Assembly (NCBI GenBank): GCA_963170055.1
Contig: CAUJGJ010000217.1
Coordinates: forward strand, 1-64,000
Direction of reading: 5' to 3'
Origin: Halisarca cf. caerulea
Taxonomy: Eukaryota; Porifera; Demospongiae; Chondrillida; Halisarcidae
Length of the DNA: 64,000 nt
Part shown: positions 22,337 through 34,900 of the stretch, in pieces
Position numbering within the stretch: position 1 is the stretch's first letter
Layout of the letters: every line of letters starts with the position of its first letter
Made by a program: the position numbers and the translations under genes
The notes under the pieces: model-generated
Databases searched by the model: none
Told to the model about the DNA's origin: nothing
The model's input: the letters and a program-made list of their open reading frames with translations, nothing else

Positions 22337-25096
22337 TCAATGTCTACGTCCTCTGGGAGTGTCTGTAAGGTGTGGCCATGGGGATTGTGCATTTGGTTGA
22401 GGGGCAATACTTAATAAGGTGGTTAATGTGCTCTTTAGGGTGTCGGGCCAATTGCAATTCGAATTACTAAGGGCCCATAGTAGGAATTTTAAGTGGGGGC
22501 TCTGGGGAGGAAGGGTATTTGCCTTGCTAGCAAGGTAGGGAAGCCAATAATTTGGAATTCCATAATTTACAAGTAACTCTTTGGGGGTTGTTGGGGATAG
22601 ATGTATTGTTCCGGAGGTACCAACACAAAGGGACTGGCCTTGACGATAGAACCTAGCATTGCAGTGACGCTCTGCAACTTGGTCAACTACCTTCCAGTCC
22701 GGCTGGGTGTAGTTGACCAATGTGCTCTGAGAGGCCAGCTCTCTCATCGCCTCGTCCAAGCCCCCTTGGTTGGCGTACCTCCCCAAGTTGGTGCCGTCAT
22801 AGTGATCGGCACCAAAAACAAAACTATTTACAGCCAATTCATAATCAGGGTTGGAGGGGGGGTGACCTCTGGGAAGGGGACGGAGGGAATAGTAAGTTAA
22901 AAATTTATCATCTGGTATGTACAAATTGGATTGGGCCCCATGCACAAAGAGACCCAGCCCCGCACCTTCGATAGTGCTCTTCCGAATCATCAAGTGGCCT
23001 TCGTTGCTTCCTCCAGCTTGACTTGTGATTCGGCAGATGTCACTACCGATGGTGATGCGTACCTCAGTGGAGGAGAGGAGCTGCCGTCTAACCTCCGACG
23101 GATGGAGATCTAGTGCAGACATGTCTGCACTGAGGCTGTAGAGGCCTCTCCTCTCCTCCATGGCCACACGCTGGGCCTCCTTGATGCTGGAGGGGGCCTC
23201 CCCAAAGGGAACGGAGAGGCCTTGCTGTACGAGGTCCTCTCCGTTGGTAGTACTCACACCATCCCGCACAAGGTGGACAGTTACTAGCAGTCGACCATAG
23301 CTGTCCACGGAGCCACTAGTAGACAGGAGGGCCTTCTTGCTGGTGGCAATGTTGTGCCTGGCACGTCTCAGGGCTGTAACACCCAGCTCCTGCTTTCGCA
23401 GTCCTCGCACATTGGCTGATCCACATGTAAATGTGTGGGTCAGCTCAATGGCGTCATGCGACTCCTCACGAAAGCCAACCAGGTGTTGACCGTTGGTAAG
23501 CTGGAGTATCTCAATGTTGGAAATGGGGGCGAGATACTCCAGGAGCCCTGACACTGCCTCAGCAAGAAGGTTGCCCCCATCGCCGTCCACATAGTGGATT
23601 GCCTCCACAGACAGTGGGAAGACTGCCCCCCTGAGTAGCCTCAGGGGATTGGGTAGTGGTTGGGTTGGCGGGATGGTGAGGGATGTCAGACAAGGCAGAG
23701 CTTGTCTGACACGTGCGGGGGACTGTCGTGATTTAAAAAAATATTCGTGCGATAGGGGGGAGGACTTTTCATAAAATTTACATACCTGTCTAAAAAAGGT
23801 GGGGGTTAAATTTGTAAAATTGCTCACTGTCAGGGCCATGGCAGCAGCCACATATGTACAGGGCCCTGGCTGGCTGCCTGTGGGGGCATCCAGCCACGTC
23901 AGCTCCTGTCGACACTTGTGACAGGAGCAGCCCTGTAACAGGCCCCGGTAATGTCTGAGCTTCATGTCTTCTCCATCATTGCACAGAGTGGCAATGACGG
24001 AGAAGACATTCTCTGATGTTGACTCGCAAGTTTCCCTGACGAGCCTGCCCAGAACATAGTGGGCCCTGACAGCAAGCTGGTGGAGGGAGGAAAAAATATC
24101 GAGGACTAAGGGTAGGGGGGGTGTGGTAGGGAGGGGAGAATTATGGTCTAAGAGCAGCTTCACACACTCGTCCAGCGAGTGTGTGAAGCTGTGGTCCTCC
24201 CCACACACCAGAGCCAAGAGGGAGGCTTGCTGATCAATGCTGTTGCCAGCAGCGGCATTGATCAGCCTGAGGAAATCTCTGGTGTTGGGGAGGCTGGTGG
24301 GAACGCCTGGTATATGTGTGTATGCGAATCTATAGTTTTCTACATAGTAACGTTTGCTTCTTCCCTCACTCACACTCTCTTCCCACGCCCTCACACTCTC
24401 TTCCTCCGCCCTCTCATCCACACCCTCACTCACACTCTCATCCACACCCTCACTCACACTCTCTTCCTCCGCCCTCTCATCCACACCCTCACTCACACTC
24501 TCTTCCTCCGCCCTCTCATCCACACCCTCACTCACACTCTCTTCCTCCGCCCTCTCATCCACACCCTCACTCACACTCTCTCCCCCCGCCCTCAGACTCT
24601 CATCCACACTCTCCCTCACACTCTCTTCCTCCGTCCTCTCATCCACATCCTCACTCACACTCTCTCCCCCCGCCCTCAGACTCTCATCCACACTCTCCCT
24701 CACACTCTCTTCCCCCGCCCTCAACTCCACATTCATATGTTCACTCTCATTCCTCACATTCCCCTCTATACTCACGTCCATGCTCTCGTCCCTCGCCCTC
24801 ACATTCCCACTGTCAACCCACACACTCGAATCACTCACTGGCTGTCCACCAACCAGGTAGGCTACAGCCTCCTGGAGGGTGGACAGCAGGTGTTGTAGGG
24901 GTCCTTCCTCCTCCACAACACACACAAGTTCACGAATTCTCTCCAAAGAGTTTAAAATACAATCCTTGGTCTTCACCGCCATTACTGCTGGTTCTACCAT
25001 GTGGTCACACTTCCAGTCACATGCACTAGGGCTATTTACTGTTGTCATGATTAGTCCCAATTTAAATTTGTTACTTTGCCAGGGTGTTTTTGTCAT
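22337..25096 (-). CDS. SNase-like/SET domain fusion protein, 919 aa
   Basis: One open frame of 919 codons. Residues ~128-245 are degenerate 13-residue acidic repeats (E-E-E-S-V-S-E-G-V-D-E-R-A). GCSCHKC at 389-395 is a possible metal site. Residues ~500-655 resemble a staphylococcal-nuclease fold: HYVDGDGGNL (cf. the DGDT start) and DSYGRLLVTVHL...DLVQQGLSVPF (cf. the YGR motif and Leu-Val-x-x-Gly helix). Residues ~703-851 form a SET domain, the fold of lysine methyltransferases using S-adenosylmethionine: GAGLGLF (711-717), GRYANQGG (772-779, replacing the usual R-x-x-N-H-S) and ELLVNYG (840-846). No post-SET Cys cluster follows. Loss of the NHS motif leaves catalysis uncertain. Met codons at 1, 17, 33 and 39 could all serve as start. 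It is convergent with the recombinase gene. Confidence 0.7.
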   Translation of the reverse strand: MTKTPWQSNKFKLGLIMTTVNSPSACDWKCDHMVEPAVMAVKTKDCILNSLERIRELVCVVEEEGPLQHLLSTLQEAVAYLVGGQPVSDSSVWVDSGNVRARDESMDVSIEGNVRNESEHMNVELRAGEESVRESVDESLRAGGESVSEDVDERTEEESVRESVDESLRAGGESVSEGVDERAEEESVSEGVDERAEEESVSEGVDERAEEESVSEGVDESVSEGVDERAEEESVRAWEESVSEGRSKRYYVENYRFAYTHIPGVPTSLPNTRDFLRLINAAAGNSIDQQASLLALVCGEDHSFTHSLDECVKLLLDHNSPLPTTPPLPLVLDIFSSLHQLAVRAHYVLGRLVRETCESTSENVFSVIATLCNDGEDMKLRHYRGLLQGCSCHKCRQELTWLDAPTGSQPGPCTYVAAAMALTVSNFTNLTPTFFRQVCKFYEKSSPLSHEYFFKSRQSPARVRQALPCLTSLTIPPTQPLPNPLRLLRGAVFPLSVEAIHYVDGDGGNLLAEAVSGLLEYLAPISNIEILQLTNGQHLVGFREESHDAIELTHTFTCGSANVRGLRKQELGVTALRRARHNIATSKKALLSTSGSVDSYGRLLVTVHLVRDGVSTTNGEDLVQQGLSVPFGEAPSSIKEAQRVAMEERRGLYSLSADMSALDLHPSEVRRQLLSSTEVRITIGSDICRITSQAGGSNEGHLMIRKSTIEGAGLGLFVHGAQSNLYIPDDKFLTYYSLRPLPRGHPPSNPDYELAVNSFVFGADHYDGTNLGRYANQGGLDEAMRELASQSTLVNYTQPDWKVVDQVAERHCNARFYRQGQSLCVGTSGTIHLSPTTPKELLVNYGIPNYWLPYLASKANTLPPQSPHLKFLLWALSNSNCNWPDTLKSTLTTLLSIAPQPNAQSPWPHLTDTPRGRRH
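23723..23827 (-). other. Candidate in-frame intron within the SET gene (105 nt)
   Basis: Minus-strand codons 424-458 form an AT-rich island in GC-rich coding sequence. It begins GTGAGC (23827) and ends CACGACAG (23723), length 105 nt, phase 0, no stop codon. Inside, TTTTTTAGACAG|GTATGT (boundary 23786/23785) joins an acceptor directly to a donor. Removal would give a protein 35 residues shorter in the same frame. It may be a real intron, an exitron, or simply coding. Confidence 0.35.
24362..24715 (-). repeat. Coding minisatellite of the SET gene
   Basis: Degenerate 39-bp (13-codon) units encode the acidic E/S/V-rich repeats. Seven S-V-S-E occurrences are encoded AGTGTGAGTGAG, each containing a GTGAGT that matches a 5' splice site. 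Repeat number is likely polymorphic. Confidence 0.8.
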
Positions 25097-25461
25097 CTCA
25101 AAGACCTGAAAAGCTCACCACCATACATCATCCTAAGTGAGTGAATTTTACAATGTTGTGTGTCTGGGTTTGGCATTGCTTCTGAGTTGAATCTATGGGA
25201 TGTGGGAGTCATTTGAGCCAAGTGTGGGTTTTGACAATGCTCAGGGGCCACATGTCCCTCCTGTTGACATGGATATTATACTTGATAGTGCATAAGAGGG
25301 GGTGTGGTCAATGGACATGTTTGTAATGTATAAGTGAAGTGTGTGTGCTTGTGTGTGTACATGTGTATGTGGTGTACAGAAAATCTGACCCTACCCCTAA
25401 AACACAATATAACCCTAGGCACATTTGCCGGGTATAATGTTGTCATCTACTGCAATATCCG
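25097..25461. other. 5' flank of the SET gene and satellite border
   Basis: About 365 bp of non-satellite sequence expected to hold the promoter of the minus-strand SET gene. I see no clear TATA box. A short TG-rich run lies at about 25335-25375. Confidence 0.4.
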
Positions 25462-25506
25462 CCCTAACCCTAACCCTAACCCTAACCCTAACCCTAACCC
25501 TAACCC
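25462..25506. repeat. Interstitial telomere tract at the satellite border
   Basis: About 7.5 perfect CCCTAA units, in the same orientation as the terminal telomere, followed directly at 25506 by the first satellite monomer with no intervening sequence. Confidence 0.95.
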
Positions 25507-26014
25507 TGGTGCTAATACCAATATTTGGCACTAGCACCACGCACATTCCCAGTGGACACACATGACCTTTCTGAAGTGCTGTGGGCGTATTTGTGTAGTG
25601 TTGGATATGCTGGTGCTAATACCAATATTTGGCACTAGCACCACGCACATTCCCAGTGAAAACACATGAAGTTTCATAACTACTGTGGGCGTATTTGTTT
25701 AGTGTTGGATATGCTGGTGCTAATACCAATATTTGGCACTAGCACCACGCACATTCCCAGTGGAAACACATGAAGTTTCTTAACTACTGTGGGCGTATTT
25801 GTTTAGTGTTGGATATGCTGGTGCTAATACCAATATTTGGCACTAGCACCACGCACATTCCCAGTGGATACACATGAAGTTTGTTAACTACTTTCGGCGT
25901 ATTTTTGTAGTGTTGGATATGCTGGTGCTAATACCAATATTTGGCACTAGCACCACACACATTCCCAGTGGACACACATGAAGTTTCTGAAGTGCTGTGG
26001 GCGTATTTGTGTAG

Positions 26015-29000
26015 TGTTGGATATGCTGGTGCTAATACCAATATTTGGCACTAGCACCAAGCACATTCCCAGGGGACACACATGACCTTTCTAAAGTGCT
26101 GTGGGCGTATTTGTGTAGTGTTGGATATGCTGGTGCTAATACCAATATTTGGCACTAGCACCACGCACATTCCCAGTGGACACTCATGACCTTTCTAAAG
26201 TGCTGTGGGCGTATTTGTGTAGTGTTGCATATGCTGGTGCTAATACCAATATTTGGAACTAGCACCACGCACATTCCCAGTGGAAACACATGAAGTTTCT
26301 GAAGTGCTGTGGGCGTATTTGTGTAGTGTTGGATATGCTGCTGCTAATACCAATATTTGGCACTAGCATCACACACATTCCCAGTGGACACACATGAAGT
26401 TTCTGAAGTGCTGTGGGCGTATTTGTGTAGTGTTGGATATGCTTGTGCTAATACCAATATTTGGCACTAGCACCACGCACATTCCCAGTGGACACACATG
26501 AAGTTTCTTATATGCTGTGGGCGTATTTGTGTAGTGTTGGATATGCTGGTGCTAATACCAATATTTGGCACTAGCACCACGCTCATTCCCAGTGGAAACA
26601 CATGAAGTTTCTTAACTACTGTGGGCGTATTTGTGTAGTGTTAAATATGCTTGTACAAATACCAATATTTGGCACTAGAACCAAGCACATTCCCAGGGGA
26701 CACACATGACCTTTCTAAAGTGCTGTGGGCGTATTTGTGTAGTGTTGGATATGGTGGTGCTAATACCAATATTTGGCACTAGCATCACGCACATTCCCAG
26801 TGGACACACATGAAGTTTCTTAACTACTGTGGGCGTATTTGTGTAGTGTTGGATATGCTGGTGCTAATACCAATATTTGGCACTAGCACCACGCACATTC
26901 CCAGGGGACACACATGACCTTTCTGAAGTGCTGTGGGCGTATTTGTGTAGTGTTGGATATGCTGCTGCTAATATCAATATTTGGCACTAGCACCACGCAC
27001 ATTCCCAGTGGACACAAATGAAGTTTCTGAAGTGCTGTGGGCGTATTTGTGTAGTGTTGGATATGCTGGTGCTAATACCAATATTTGGCACTAGCATCAC
27101 ACACATTCCCAGTGGACACACATGAAGTTTCTTATATGCTGTGGGCGTATTTGTGTAGTGTTGGATATGCTGGTGCAAATACCAATATTTGGCACAAGCA
27201 CCACGCACATTCCCAGTGGAAACACATGAAGTTTCTTAACTACTGTGGGCGTATTTGTTTAGTGTTGGATATGCTGGTGCTAATACCAATATTTGGCACT
27301 AGCACCACGCACATTCCCAGTGGATACACATGAAGTTTGTTAACTACTTTCGGCGTATTTGTGTAGTGTTGGATATGCTGGTGCTAATACCAATATTTGG
27401 CACTAGCACCACACACATTCCCAGTGGACACACATGAAGTTTCTGAAGTGCTGTGGGCGTATTTGTGTAGTGTTGGATATGCTGGTGCTAATACCAATAT
27501 TTTGCACTAGCACAACGCACATTCCCAGTGGACACACATGAAGTTTCTTAACTACTGTGGGCGTATTTGTGTAGTGTTGGATATGCTGGTGCTAATACCA
27601 ATATTTGGCACTAGTACCGCGCACATTCCCAGGGGACACACATGAAGTTTCTTAAGTGCTGTGGGCGTATTTGTGTAGTGTTGGATATGCTGGTGCTAAT
27701 ACCAATATTTGGCACTAGCACCACGCACATTCCCAGTGGACACACATGAAGTTTTTTAACTACTGTCGGCGTATTTGTGTAGTGTTAGATATGCTGGTGC
27801 TAATACCAATATTTGGCACTAGCACCGCGCACATTCCCAGTGGACACACATGAAGTTTCTGAAGTGCTGTGGGCGTATTTGTGTAGTGTTGGATATGCTG
27901 GTGCTAATACCAATATTTGGCACTAGCACCACGCACATTCCCAGTGGACACACATAAAGTTTCTGAAGTGCTGTGGGCGTATTTGTGTAGTGTTGGATAT
28001 GCTGGTGCTAATACCAATATTTGGCACTAGCAACACACACATTCCCATTGGACACACATGAAGTTTCTGAAGTGCTGTAGGGGTATTTGTGTAGTGTTGG
28101 ATATGCTGGTGCTAATACCAATATTTGGCACTAGCACCACGCACATTCCCAGTGGAAACACATGAAGTTTCTTAACTACTGTGGGCGTATTTGTGTAGTG
28201 TTGGATATGCTGGTACTATTACCAATATTTGGCACTAGCACCAAGCACATTCCCAGGGGACACACATGACCTTTCTAAAGTGCTGTGGGCGTATTTGTGT
28301 AGTGTTGGATATGCTGGTGCTAATACCAATATTTGGCACTAGCACCACGCACATTCCCAGTGGACACTCATGACCTTTCTAAAGTGCTGTGGGCGTATTT
28401 GTGTAGTGTTGCATATGCTGGTGCTAATACCAATATTTGGAACTAGCACCACGCACATTCCCAGTGGAAACACATGAAGTTTCTGAAGTGCTGTGGGCGT
28501 ATTTGTGTAGTGTTGGATATGCTGCTGCTAATACCAATATTTGGCACTAGCATCACACACATTCCCAGTGGACACACATGAAGTTTCTGAAGTGCTGTGG
28601 GCGTATTTGTGTAGTGTTGGATATGCTTGTGCTAATACCAATATTTGGCACTAGCACCACGCACATTCCCAGTGGACACACATGAAGTTTCTTATATGCT
28701 GTGGGCGTATTTGTGTAGTGTTGGATATGCTGGTGCTAATACCAATATTTGGCACTAGCACCACGCTCATTCCCAGTGGAAACACATGAAGTTTCTTAAC
28801 TACTGTGGGCGTATTTGTGTAGTGTTAAATATGCTTGTACTAATACCAATATTTGGCACTAGAACCAAGCACATTCCCAGGGGACACACATGACCTTTCT
28901 AAAGTGCTGTGGGCGTATTTGTGTAGTGTTGGATATGGTGGTGCTAATACCAATATTTGGCACTAGCATCACGCACATTCCCAGTGGACACACATGAAGT

Positions 29001-31900
29001 TTCTTAACTACTGTGGGCGTATTTGTGTAGTGTTGGATATGCTGGTGCTAATACCAATATTTGGCACTAGCACCACGCACATTCCCAGGGGACACACATG
29101 ACCTTTCTAAAGTGCTGTGGGCGTATTTGTGTAGTGTTGGATATGGTGGTGCTAATACCAATATTTGGCACTAGCATCACGCACATTCCCAGTGGACACA
29201 CATGAAGTTTCTTAACTACTGTGGGCGTATTTGTGTAGTGTTGGATATGCTGGTGCTAATACCAATATTTGGCACTAGCACCACGCACATTCCCAGGGGA
29301 CACACATGACCTTTCTGAAGTGCTGTGGGCGTATTTGTGTAGTGTTGGATATGCTGCTGCTAATATCAATATTTGGCACTAGCACCACGCACATTCCCAG
29401 TGGACACAAATGAAGTTTCTGAAGTGCTGTGGGCGTATTTGTGTAGTGTTGGATATGCTGGTGCTAATACCAATATTTGGCACTAGCATCACACACATTC
29501 CCAGTGGACACACATGAAGTTTCTTATATGCTGTGGGCGTATTTGTGTAGTGTTGGATATGCTGGTGCAAATACCAATATTTGGCACAAGCACCACGCAC
29601 ATTCCCAGTGGAAACACATGAAGTTTCTTAACTACTGTGGGCGTATTTGTTTAGTGTTGGATATGCTGGTGCTAATACCAATATTTGGCACTAGCACCAC
29701 GCACATTCCCAGTGGATACACATGAAGTTTGTTAACTACTTTCGGCGTATTTGTGTAGTGTTGGATATGCTGGTGCTAATACCAATATTTGGCACTAGCA
29801 CCACACACATTCCCAGTGGACACACATGAAGTTTCTGAAGTGCTGTGGGCGTATTTGTGTAGTGTTGGATATGCTGGTGCTAATACCAATATTTTGCACT
29901 AGCACAACGCACATTCCCAGTGGACACACATGAAGTTTCTTAACTACTGTGGGCGTATTTGTGTAGTGTTGGATATGCTGGTGCTAATACCAATATTTGG
30001 CACTAGTACCGCGCACATTCCCAGGGGACACACATGAAGTTTCTTAAGTGCTGTGGGCGTATTTGTGTAGTGTTGGATATGCTGGTGCTAATACCAATAT
30101 TTGGCACTAGCACCACGCACATTCCCAGTGGACACACATGAAGTTTTTTAACTACTGTCGGCGTATTTGTGTAGTGTTAGATATGCTGGTGCTAATACCA
30201 ATATTTGGCACTAGCACCGCGCACATTCCCAGTGGACACACATGAAGTTTCTGAAGTGCTGTGGGCGTATTTGTGTAGTGTTGGATATGCTGGTGCTAAT
30301 ACCAATATTTGGCACTAGCACCACGCACATTCCCAGTGGACACACATAAAGTTTCTGAAGTGCTGTGGGCGTATTTGTGTAGTGTTGGATATGCTGGTGC
30401 TAATACCAATATTTGGCACTAGCAACACACACATTCCCAGTGGACACACATGAAGTTTCTGAAGTGCTGTAGGGGTATTTGTGTAGTGTTGGATATGCTG
30501 GTGCTAATACCAATATTTGGCACTAGCACCACGCACATTCCCAGTGGAAACACATGAAGTTTCTTAACTACTGTGGGCGTATTTGTGTAGTGTTGGATAT
30601 GCTGGTACTATTACCAATATTTGGCACTAGCACCAAGCACATTCCCAGGGGACACACATGACCTTTCTAAAGTGCTGTGGGCGTATTTGTGTAGTGTTGG
30701 ATATGCTGGTGCTAATACCAATATTTGGCACTAGCACCACGCACATTCCCAGTGGACACTCATGACCTTTCTAAAGTGCTGTGGGCGTATTTGTGTAGTG
30801 TTGCATATGCTGGTGCTAATACCAATATTTGGAACTAGCACCACGCACATTCCCAGTGGAAACACATGAAGTTTCTGAAGTGCTGTGGGCGTATTTGTGT
30901 AGTGTTGGATATGCTGCTGCTAATACCAATATTTGGCACTAGCATCACACACATTCCCAGTGGACACACATGAAGTTTCTGAAGTGCTGTGGGCGTATTT
31001 GTGTAGTGTTGGATATGCTTGTGCTAATACCAATATTTGGCACTAGCACCACGCACATTCCCAGTGGACACACATGAAGTTTCTTATATGCTGTGGGCGT
31101 ATTTGTGTAGTGTTGGATATGCTGGTGCTAATACCAATATTTGGCACTAGCACCACGCTCATTCCCAGTGGAAACACATGAAGTTTCTTAACTACTGTGG
31201 GCGTATTTGTGTAGTGTTAAATATGCTTGTACTAATACCAATATTTGGCACTAGAACCAAGCACATTCCCAGGGGACACACATGACCTTTCTAAAGTGCT
31301 GTGGGCGTATTTGTGTAGTGTTGGATATGGTGGTGCTAATACCAATATTTGGCACTAGCATCACGCACATTCCCAGTGGACACACATGAAGTTTCTTAAC
31401 TACTGTGGGCGTATTTGTGTAGTGTTGGATATGCTGGTGCTAATACCAATATTTGCACTAGCACCACGCACATTCCCAGGGGACACACATGACCTTTCTG
31501 AAGTGCTGTGGGCGTATTTGTGTAGTGTTGGATATGCTGCTGCTAATATCAATATTTGGCACTAGCACCACGCACATTCCCAGTGGACACAAATGAAGTT
31601 TCTGAAGTGCTGTGGGCGTATTTGTGTAGTGTTGGATATGCTGGTGCTAATACCAATATTTGGCACTAGCATCACACACATTCCCAGTGGACACACATGA
31701 AGTTTCTTAACTACTGTGGGCGTATTTGTGTAGTGTTGGATATGCTGGTGCAAATACCAATATTTGGCACAAGCACCACGCACATTCCCAGTGGAAACAC
31801 ATGAAGTTTCTTAACTACTGTGGGCGTATTTGTGTAGTGTTGGATATGCTGGTACTAATACCAATATTTGGCACTAGAACCAAGCACATTCCCAGGGGAC
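26015..31900. repeat. Higher-order repeat: 21-mer (2184 bp), ~2.6 copies
   Basis: Marker variants recur at 26041, 28225 and 30617: the first step is 2184 bp (21 monomers) and the second 2392 bp (23 monomers). The extra two monomers in copy 2 come from a local 208-bp duplication (ggatatggtgg variant near 28930 and again near 29138). Copy 3 has a 1-bp deletion (atttgcacta near 31451). Confidence 0.85.
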
Positions 31901-31954
31901 ACACATGACCTTTCTAAAGTGCTTTGGGCGTATTTGTGTAGTGTTGGATATGCT

Positions 31955-34900
31955 GGTGCTAATACCAATATTTGGCACTAGCACCACGCACATTCCCAGT
32001 GGTCACACATGACCTTTCTGAAGTGCTGTGGGCGTATTTGTGTAGTGTTGCATATGCTGGTGCTAATACCAATATTTGGCACTAGCACCACGCACATTCC
32101 CAGTGGACACACATGACCTTTCTGAAGTGCTTTGGGCGTATTTGCGTAGTGTTGGATATGCTGGTGCTAATACCAATATTTGGCACTAGCACCACGCTCA
32201 TTCCCAGTGGACACACATGACCTTTCTGAAGTGCTGTGGGCGTATTTGTGTAGTGTTGGATATGCTGGTGCTAATACCAATATTTGGCACTAGCACCACG
32301 CACATTCCCAGTGGACACACATGAATTTCTGAAGTGCTGTGGGCGTATTTGTGTAGTGTTGGATATGCTGGTGCTAATACCAATATTTGGCACTAGCACC
32401 ACGCACATTCCCAGTGGACACACATGAAGTTTCTGAAGTGCTGTGGGCGTATTTGTGTAGTGTTGGATATACTGGTGCTAATACCAATATTTGGCACTAG
32501 CACCACGCACATTCCCAGTGGACACACATGAAGTTTCTGAAGTGCTGTGGGCGTATTTGTGTAGTGTTGGATATGCTGGTTCTAATACCAATATTTGGCA
32601 CTAGCACCACGCACATTCCCAGTGGACACACATGAAGTTTCTGAAGTGCTGTGGGCGTATTTGTGTAGTGTTGGATATGCTGGTGTTAATACCAATATTT
32701 GGCACTAGCACCACGCACATTCCCAGTGGACACACATGAAGTTTCTTAACTACTGTGGGCGTATTTGTGTGATGTTGGATATGCTGGTGGTAATACCAAT
32801 ATTTGGCACTAGCACCACGCACATTCCCAGTGGACACACATGACCTTTCTGAAGTGGTGTGGGCGTATTTGTGTAGTGTTGGATATGCTGGTGCTAATAC
32901 CAATATTTGGCACTAGCACCACGCACATTCCCAGTGGACACACATGAAGTTTCTTAACTGCTGTGGGCGTATTTGTGTAGTGTTGGATATGCTGGTGCTA
33001 ATACCAATATTTGGCACTAGAACCACGCACATTCCCAGTGGACACACATGAAGTTTCTTAACTGCTGCGGGCGTATTTGTGTAGTGTTGGATATGCTGGT
33101 GCTAATACCAATATTTGGCACTAGCACCACGCACATTCCCAGTGGACACACATGAAGTTTCTTAACTACTGTGGGCGTATTTGTGTAGTGTTGGATATGC
33201 TGGTGCTAATACCAATATTTGGCACTAGCACCACGCATATTCCCAGTGGACACACATGAAGTTTCTTAACTGCTGTGGGCGTATTTGTGTAGTGTTGGAT
33301 ATGCTGGTGCTAATACCAATATTTGGCACTAGCACCACGCACATTCCCAGTGGACACACATGAAGTTTCTTAACTGCTGTGGGCGTATTTGTGTAGTGTT
33401 GGATATGCTGGTGCTAATACCAATATTTGGCACTAGCACCGCGCACATTCCCAGTGGACACACATGAAGTTTCTTAACTGCTGTGGGCGTATTTGTGTAG
33501 TGTTGGATATGCTGGTGCTAATACCAATATTTGGCACTAGCACCGCGCACATTCCCAGTGGAAACACATGAAGTTTCTTAACTGCTGTGGGGGTATTTGT
33601 GTAGTGTTGGATATGCTGGTGCTAATACCAATATTTGGCACTAGCACCACGCACATTCCCAGTGGACACACATGAAGTTTCTGAAGTGCTGTGGGCGTAT
33701 TTGTGTAGTGTTGGATATGCTGGTGCTAATACCAATATTTGGCACTAGCATCACACACATTCCCAGTGGACACACATGAAGTTTCTTATATGCTGTGGGC
33801 GTATTTGTGTAGTGTTGGATATGCTGGTGCTAATACCAATATTTGGCACTAGAACCACGCACATTCCCAGTGGACACTCATGACCTTTCTGAAGTGCTGT
33901 GGGCGTATTTGTGTAGTGTTGCATATGCTGGTGCTAATACCAATATTTGGCACTAGCACCACGCACATTCCCAGTGGAAACACATGAAGTTTCTGAAGTG
34001 CTGTGGGCGTATTTGTGTAGTGTTGGATATGCTGCTGCTAATACCAATATTTGGCACTAGCATCACACACATTCCCAGTGGACACACATGAAGTTTCTGA
34101 AATGCTGTGGGCGTATTTGTGTAGTGTTGGATATGCTTGTGCTAATACCAATATTTGGCACTAGCACCACGCACATTCCCAGTGGACACACATGAAGTTT
34201 CTTATATGCTGTGGGCGTATTTGTGTAGTGTTGGATATGCTGGTGCTAATACCAATATTTGGCACTAGCACCACGCACATTCCCAGTGGACACTCATGAC
34301 CTTTCTAAAGTGCTGTGGGCGTATTTGTGTAGTGTTGCATATGCTGGTGCTAATACCAATATTTGGCACTAGCACCACGCACATTCCCAGTGGAAACACA
34401 TGAAGTTTCTGAAGTGCTGTGGGCGTATTTGTGTAGTGTTGGATATGCTGCTGCTAATACCAATATTTGGCACTAGCATCACACACATTCCCAGTGGACA
34501 CACATAAAGTTTCTGAAGTGCTGTGGGCGTATTTGTGTAGTGTTGGATATGTTTGTGCTAATACCAATATTTGGCACTAGCACCACGCACATTCCCAGTG
34601 GACACACATGAAGTTTCTTAACTGCTGTGGGCGTATTTGTGTAGTGTTGGATATGCTGGTGCTAATACCAATATTTGGCACTAGAACCACGCACATTCCC
34701 AGTGGACACACATGAAGTTTCTTAACTGCTGTGGGCGTATTTGTGTAGTGTTGGATATGCTGGTGCTAATACCAATATTTGGCACTAGCACCACACACAT
34801 TCCCAGTGGACACACATGAATTTCTGAAGTGCTGTGGGCGTATTTGTGTAGTGTTGGATATGCTGGTGCTAATACCAATATTTGGCACTAGCACCACGCA

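Noticed and set aside
24300..24375. 67-nt GTGAGT...CCAG intron candidate in the SET gene
   Set aside because: Splicing it would shift the frame and reach a stop within about 16 codons, whereas the unspliced frame stays open for hundreds.
24179..25029. Ser/Pro/His-rich plus-strand frames
   Set aside because: Antisense shadows of the acidic coding minisatellite of the SET gene.
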